From the NCBI GenBank assembly GCA_963575745.1, contig CAUYUJ010019104.1, forward strand, positions 594,131-658,130: a stretch of DNA of 64,000 nucleotides. Reading direction: 5' to 3'. Below are positions 1-64,000 of the stretch, in pieces. Under the pieces are notes generated by a model. That model made no database searches, was not told the DNA's origin, and saw only the letters and a list, made by a program, of their open reading frames with translations. How positions within the stretch are numbered: position 1 is the stretch's first letter; each line of letters starts with the position of its first letter. The stretch is from Prorocentrum cordatum (Eukaryota > Sar > Dinophyceae > Prorocentrales > Prorocentraceae). A program made the position numbers and the translations under genes.

Positions 1-19
1 CAGCGGCCCGACTGTGCGG

Positions 20-203
20 GGAGGAAGCAACGACCTGGATCGGCGATACATCGCCGATATTCATCGGCGATGGGCCCCTGAGAGCGACTCCGCGCCTTCT
101 TGGGCGGGGTGGGGCCGTCAGACCCTCATCGGGGATCAATGGGCGACGGGGGGTCGATGCGTCCATCCCTGTGCCTATCCCCCTCCCCTGTTGTTGTCCC
201 CGA
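20..203 (-). mobile_element. Inverted-repeat element M2
   Basis: Reverse-oriented copy with GGTCGATGC and ATCGGCGATACATCGCCGAT blocks also seen at 56931-57140. Confidence 0.55.
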
Positions 204-1307
204 TTGGGGCAGCCTTTGGCTTGAGTGTGCGCGAGAGTGTCTTGAGCCTGGTGCGCCCTTTGCCGAGGAACGATCCCTTCCATCAAACGTTCGGCAGTTC
301 TGCGATCCGCGTACGTCCATCAGTCTGTGGCAGTGGCTTGTCGCTCTTCATAGATTTCGCTCCGACGGCCTGGCAGCGGTGGTCGATGGCATTAGGATGG
401 TCCGTCCCTGGTGGCGTATTCCAGGCACTAAGTCTTCCTGATCGCATCTCTGGTGGCGTACTCCATGTGCGGCGTCTTCCTGGGATTCCCCGCGTTCTTT
501 GTCTTCTTCTTCTTCTCCTTTGACGCGGCAGGTGCAGTCAGGCCCGTGTTGGGCTCGCCACCCAGCACAGCGTTTGTCGGCAGCCGTGTATTAATGTTTT
601 GATCCGCCTCCTCATCTTCGTCAGCGTCGTCACCATCATCACCATCATCGATTCGGACAGCCGCCGCCGCCTTGAATGCTACGGTGGCGCGGTGGCGGAC
701 TTGCTGTTAGCAGCTGGGTCACAGTCGCAATCGTCCTCGTGGGCCTACCTGTCCATATCAACTTCGTCCTAGGCCCCCAGAGGCTCTTCGGAAGTCCCAG
801 GGAGCTCTACAGCGGCCCCGAGAAGCTCTTCACAGCCCCCAAGAATCTCTTCAGAAACCCCAAGAAATTCCCCAGAGGCCCCAAGAAGCCTTTCAGAGCC
901 GCTTTGTCGGCATCTGAGGGTCTGGGCCTCTGCAAGCAGCCGAACCCCCCCCCTTGGCCGCATTTTACGAGTCACAGACTCTGGAGCACCCTGGGCCACG
1001 CCAACGCCCGCCAGGCCGTGCGAGCGCCGAGCTGGCCACGCACACGCCCTCTCTCTCTCTCTCGGGGCGCGGGCGGAGGAGGCGGACCGGGCAAGGAGGT
1101 GGGAGCCGCGTGGCGCTATGGGGCCAGCGACGTCTGCCCCTGGGGGGCCGGAGGGCGGCCGGGGCTGCCCCCGCAGGCGCCTCCCAGCGGCGGCCCGCTG
1201 CCAGGAGGACCCGCGCCTCGGCGTCCGCGGGCCCCCCCAGGGCGGGGCGGGGTGCGCAGGGGAGGGGCGAGGATCTGGGCCTCCCAGCTGGGGTCCAAGT
1301 AGATTTG

Positions 1308-1420
1308 AGTCGGGTGCGTCCCTCTACAAGAGGAACATTCAAGAATAGCCCCCCCAAACATAGTCTGGGGACGATTTTAAAAAATTATTTTTGGAATATT
1401 TGGGGTTTCTTTTTTGACTA
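1308..1420 (+). mobile_element. MITE-like element M1, 3'-truncated copy
   Basis: Keeps the left terminus (AGTCGGGTGCGTCCCTCTAC) and the ACATTCAAGAATAG and GTCTGGGGACGATTTT core; no right terminus. Confidence 0.65.
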
Positions 1421-3139
1421 ATTCAAATTCTAGACGCTTCGCGTATCCCCACCAGCCCATCCAGAAACGATGTCCAGGCAAGTTGAGAGGTGATCAGGGA
1501 AGTGCGGGAGTAAAGAGGGGGACGGCCGAACCGTGTGAAGGAGAGAGGGGGCGAAGGAGAAAATTGGATGGATGGATGAGGGAGTAGGGAGAAGGAGGAG
1601 GAGGAGTAGGATGAGGAGGAGGAGGAGGAGGAGGAGGAGGCGGAGGGGGAGGAGGAGGATGAGAAGGGATAGTTAGGAGGAGGATGGAGGAGGAGGAGGA
1701 GGAGAGCAAGCAAAAGGGCCAGAGGTCTCTTGGATGCTTCTTGGAGCCTCTTGGGGTATCTCTTGGGCGTCTTGGGACGTCTTGGGGGTCTCTTGGTGGT
1801 CGTGGGGGGCTCTTCGGCGTCTTGGGTGCCTCGGGGGGGCCTCGGGGCCGCTTGGGATCCTTTGGGGGGCCTCCTGGGGGCCTCTTTGGGGCCTCTTGGG
1901 GCCATCTTGGGGCCATCTTGGGACCTCTTGGGGCCTGTTTTCCTGGAGGTTTTGGTGGACTTCTTCGGGACTCCGGCGAGCCTCCAGAGACTACCCCTCC
2001 AAACTTCCCTGAATCCCGCCCCCCACCTCTTCCATCCTTCCTCCCTCCTCCTCATTCTGTTCCCCCCTCCCCCCTCCTCATCCCCCATCTTCTTCCTCCT
2101 TCCCCCTCCCTCCTCCTTCCTGCTCCCTTCCCTCCCCTGTTCTCGAACTTTTTTTGGTGGGCCGTCATGGTGGCAGAAATTCTGCAGCTGTGCGCCACCC
2201 TGGAAGGTACCACGCGGCCTTCTCACCGTTTGCTGGCAATCCGCCCCTTACGCTTTTCGGTCCTCCCCCCTCCTCTGTCCAACCTTCTACATCCTGCCTT
2301 CTCTCTCTTCCCTCCTTCCCCCTCCTACCTTTTCACTTTTCGTTCCTCCCCCCTCCTCTTTCCAACCTTCTACGTCCTGCCTTCTCTCTCGTCCCTCCCC
2401 CCTCTGCCCAGAGAACCGATGTCTTCTTTGCTAGGTATACGGTCCCCAGGGGTCTCGACCTGTTTTGCTGGCTGTTCATCCTATCAGGCGTTTCCTGACA
2501 ATCACTCGGCGCGATGCTGGCCCCCTCCCCCTCTTCCTCTTCCTTATTTCCTTTCCCTCTTCTGACGACGACGGTCGACGACTACGGCCGTCGCGGGGCA
2601 TGAGTAGGGCCTTTTTGTGACTGCGATGATGCCTTATGGGGGACGCTCTTAAGCTCTCTTGGGGTCTTCTTCTGGTATTCATCATCTCTGCAGGATGTTG
2701 GCCATCTGGGCTTCACATCGAGCCGCATCGCCGCTGCATCGCCGCTGCGGCACGAGCCTCTGACCCCATCTACTCCGACTTCGCGTCGGGAGGTCGACGT
2801 AGATGGGGTCAGAGGATCGTGCCTCCCTGGTCCAGGGAGGCTCAGCTTTCCACACCTCAAACGTCTTGAAATCTAAGCATCCCCAGTCTAGGGAGGCTTA
2901 GAGTTCAGGACGTTGGACGAGGAGGAGGAGGAGGAGGAGGACGAGGACGAGGACGGAGGAGGAGGAGGAGGCGGAGGAGGAGGAGGAGGAGGAGGGGGAG
3001 GAGGAGGATGATGATGATGAGGAGGAGGGGGAGGAGGAGGAGGCGGAGGAGGAGGAGGCGGAGGAGGAGGACGTCTGAGCCCTTTCGCCCCTCCCTGGCG
3101 CCCACCGCAGAGCGCACTCTGCGCCCGCCGCCGCCCCAG

Positions 3140-62050
<58,911 letters not shown>

Positions 62051-64000
62051 GCCGGGAGGAGGAGGACGAGGAGGAAGAGGAGGAGGAGGAGGAGGAACGG
62101 ATTGGCTGTTTTTCTCAATTATTTCGGCGCACCTCCCCCCCCTTGGAGTAGACCTTGGCTGTTTTTGTTCATTGCTTGCCGATCGGCGCGAGCCCTCGCA
62201 CCTCCCGCCCACCCCCATGGAGTGGATCTTGGCTGTTTCGGCGCACGTGTTTCGAGCAGCTGGAGGCTCCCCAATGGGCCGCACCGTGGCCAACAGTGGC
62301 ACTAGGCAGAGGTCCAGAGCCAGATCCCCCCCTCTCCCCCGCCCTTCCGCCCAATGTCGAAACGCCGAATAAGAAAGCGCTCGCCATCCGCGCCCTCGCG
62401 ATCAGGACTCCAGGGCCCGTTCCGTGGGTTCGCGATCCTACCAGTGTCAGGCGATCGCAAACATGGATCAAGGGGGCGTGGATGAGCGACGGGTCCCGTT
62501 TCCATGGGAAATCGCAGATTTCCGCCGCCGAACGAGGTGTCACTGGCCGCATTTTGGGAGGGGACCTCCGATCCATGGATTTGGCGACTGCGCGCCAAAT
62601 CCATGGATCGCTAATTCATGTTTGCGCGCCCCCGACAGTGGGGTCGCGGCATTGAAAAGCCCAGACCGTGAGACCGTGGAAAGAGGAGGCGCTAGGATCG
62701 CGTCGTATCGACCGGCGGCCACCCCGCTGCTAGCGCTCCACGTTGGACGCCGACGGCGACCCAGAGCCGGTCGATGTTGAACGACCTGACATTCCGGAAG
62801 CGGCCGACCGTTCAAGGCTGAGCGGTCTCCGCGGTGTCAGGGTGGAGGTTTTGTCCACCCCCGACTATTCTTATGATGTTCCAAGCTACTTTCGCCTTGA
62901 TCACCAGAAAGATTTTCGAACACCAGCAAAATACCGAAACTCGAGGGTTTTCACATGTCGGGCCCTGGAGACACTCGTCCGACACTGTTTCGACACTCTT
63001 TCGACACCTTTCCTGGTGCTCGAAGTTATTTCTGGGATGTGGTCCTTAAGCGCGATGGGAGCAACATGCGTAAGACTATCGAACCCCCCACTGCCGAAGG
63101 CCGCCGCAGGCCGTCGAAATTCCCACTGCCGAAGGCCGCCGAAGGCCCCACTGCCGAAGGCCGCCGGAGGCCGCCCAAAGGCCGCCGAAGGCCGCCCGAA
63201 GGCCGACGCGATCCCCGCGGTGTGCCTCCTGCCCGCGAGCGCAGGTTGGGGGGGCAGCCGAGTTTGCGGGGGACCTCCTCCTCCTCCTCCTCCTCCTCCT
63301 CCCCTCCTCCTCGTACTTCTCCTCCTTCGCACCCCGAGAGGAATCTTCAGGGTGTTGCCGGGGCCGCCCTGGGCAACCCCATCGCAGGTGGCCTGCTGAG
63401 ACCAGCCTGACCACCTCTGGGGGGTCGGGGGTGGACAGAACCCCCACCCTGACACGTCGATCAGTGAATCGTCCGCTTTCGGTTCTCGAGAGGGCGCCGC
63501 GGCCGTCGCTTTCCAGGCCTGCGCGCTCGCCAGTTTCCGGCCCGAGGTCGTTTTCACGAAACCACGTTTTCCGACAGGGGATTCTGCCCATCCCTAGGGG
63601 GCCACATGTGAACCCTACCCCTGCCCCCCACGATTTTCGAGCGAAGCGAACCCCACCCTCCCCCTCAGAAATCGTGGGGGGTAGGGGTGGGGTTCGCCTG
63701 TGCCCCCCTATCCCCGACGAGTGGGATCTGCGGGTGACCTCTGCTCGGAGCCTGGCTGCACCCCGCGGCGGCGCCAAGCATGGCCGCGGAGGGCCTCGGC
63801 GGGGCGGCCCCGGAGGGGCCTCGGGTGGCTTCGGAGCGGCCTCGGATGGCCAAGGATTGTCCGCGGATGGCCCCAGGCAGCCATGGTCATGTGATCGTTT
63901 TCTTACTCATTGCTTTGCCGAACGGCGCGGGCCCGCGCCCCCCCCCCCCCCCCCCCGGCCGCCCCCCCTCCCATGAAGTGGACCTTGGCTCTTCTTGCCG
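62051..64000 (+). other. ALG10 intron after exon H
   Basis: Contains F6 (62697-62845), a GCCGAAGGCC minisatellite (63080-63210) and GC-rich sequence. The remaining ALG10 C-terminal exon was looked for and not found. Confidence 0.55.
62697..62845 (+). repeat. Repeat F6, second copy
   Basis: Collinear with 11366-11516 over the whole length (CGTCGTATCGACCGGCGGCC to CGCGGTGTCAGG). Confidence 0.75.

Larger units (their letters stand above)
1..3139 (+). other. ALG10 upstream intron sequence, no gene seen
   Basis: Low-complexity sequence holding an inverted-repeat element at 20-203, a 5' half of element family M1 at 1308-1420, purine- and pyrimidine-rich tracts (1600-2420), GGGGCCTCTTGG minisatellite (1735-1960) and a GAG-rich tract running up to exon A (2915-3072). 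Open frames here are repeat translations. Confidence 0.6.

Overview
The window looks like nuclear DNA of a core dinoflagellate with a large, GC-rich genome. The evidence is coding exons buried in very long repeat-filled introns, splice donors of the GT, GC and GA types, no bacterial-style gene packing, huge trinucleotide and tetranucleotide arrays, and degenerate copies of the dinoflagellate spliced leader just upstream of several predicted starts. A Prorocentrum-like genome would fit the base composition, but I cannot fix the genus. Most long open frames here are microsatellite translations and are not genes.

Plus strand. Eight exons spread over 59 kb (3140-62050) encode consecutive parts of ALG10, the ER alpha-1,2-glucosyltransferase that adds the last glucose to the dolichol-linked oligosaccharide. 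The exons are in protein order, mostly with matching phases, and carry family signatures (FPTHFFYTFLYYTDVGS, FRQTN, GDHSNH, LLADNRHYTFYVW). The N-terminal and C-terminal exons lie outside the window. Its introns are filled with small inverted-repeat elements, satellites and simple repeats.

Minus strand. The third visible ALG10 intron (13756-54130, 40.4 kb) contains a tandem series of at least nine genes, all on the opposite strand, between 50.3 and 17.5 kb. In transcription order they are: AS1 (acidic/KRPSAA protein with UIM-like motifs), AS2, AS3, AS4 (uncharacterised, in two paralogous families), AS5 (DDE-transposase-like), AS6 (C5-methyltransferase-like), AS7 (uncharacterised, sharing its C-terminal exon type with AS4), AS8 (second transposase-like gene) and AS9 (second methyltransferase-like gene). 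AS5-AS6 and AS8-AS9 are two diverged copies of one two-gene cassette.

Boundaries. The antisense block is enclosed by a pair of inverted 33-bp repeats (14547-14579 and 50984-51016, 30/33 identical). The repeat families inside the block (11-bp satellite, TGTCATCGC hairpins) differ from those outside it (four TIR element families). A working hypothesis is a 36.5-kb cargo-carrying mobile block, with transposase and DNA-methyltransferase-like genes, inserted in an ALG10 intron. A repeat-rich intron that gathered retroposed genes one at a time is the main alternative.

Limits. Exon edges were set by eye from reading frame, phase and AG/GT-GC-GA signals. Homology calls rest on recognised motifs and on comparing sequences within the window, without database searches. 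No rRNA, tRNA or CRISPR array was seen.
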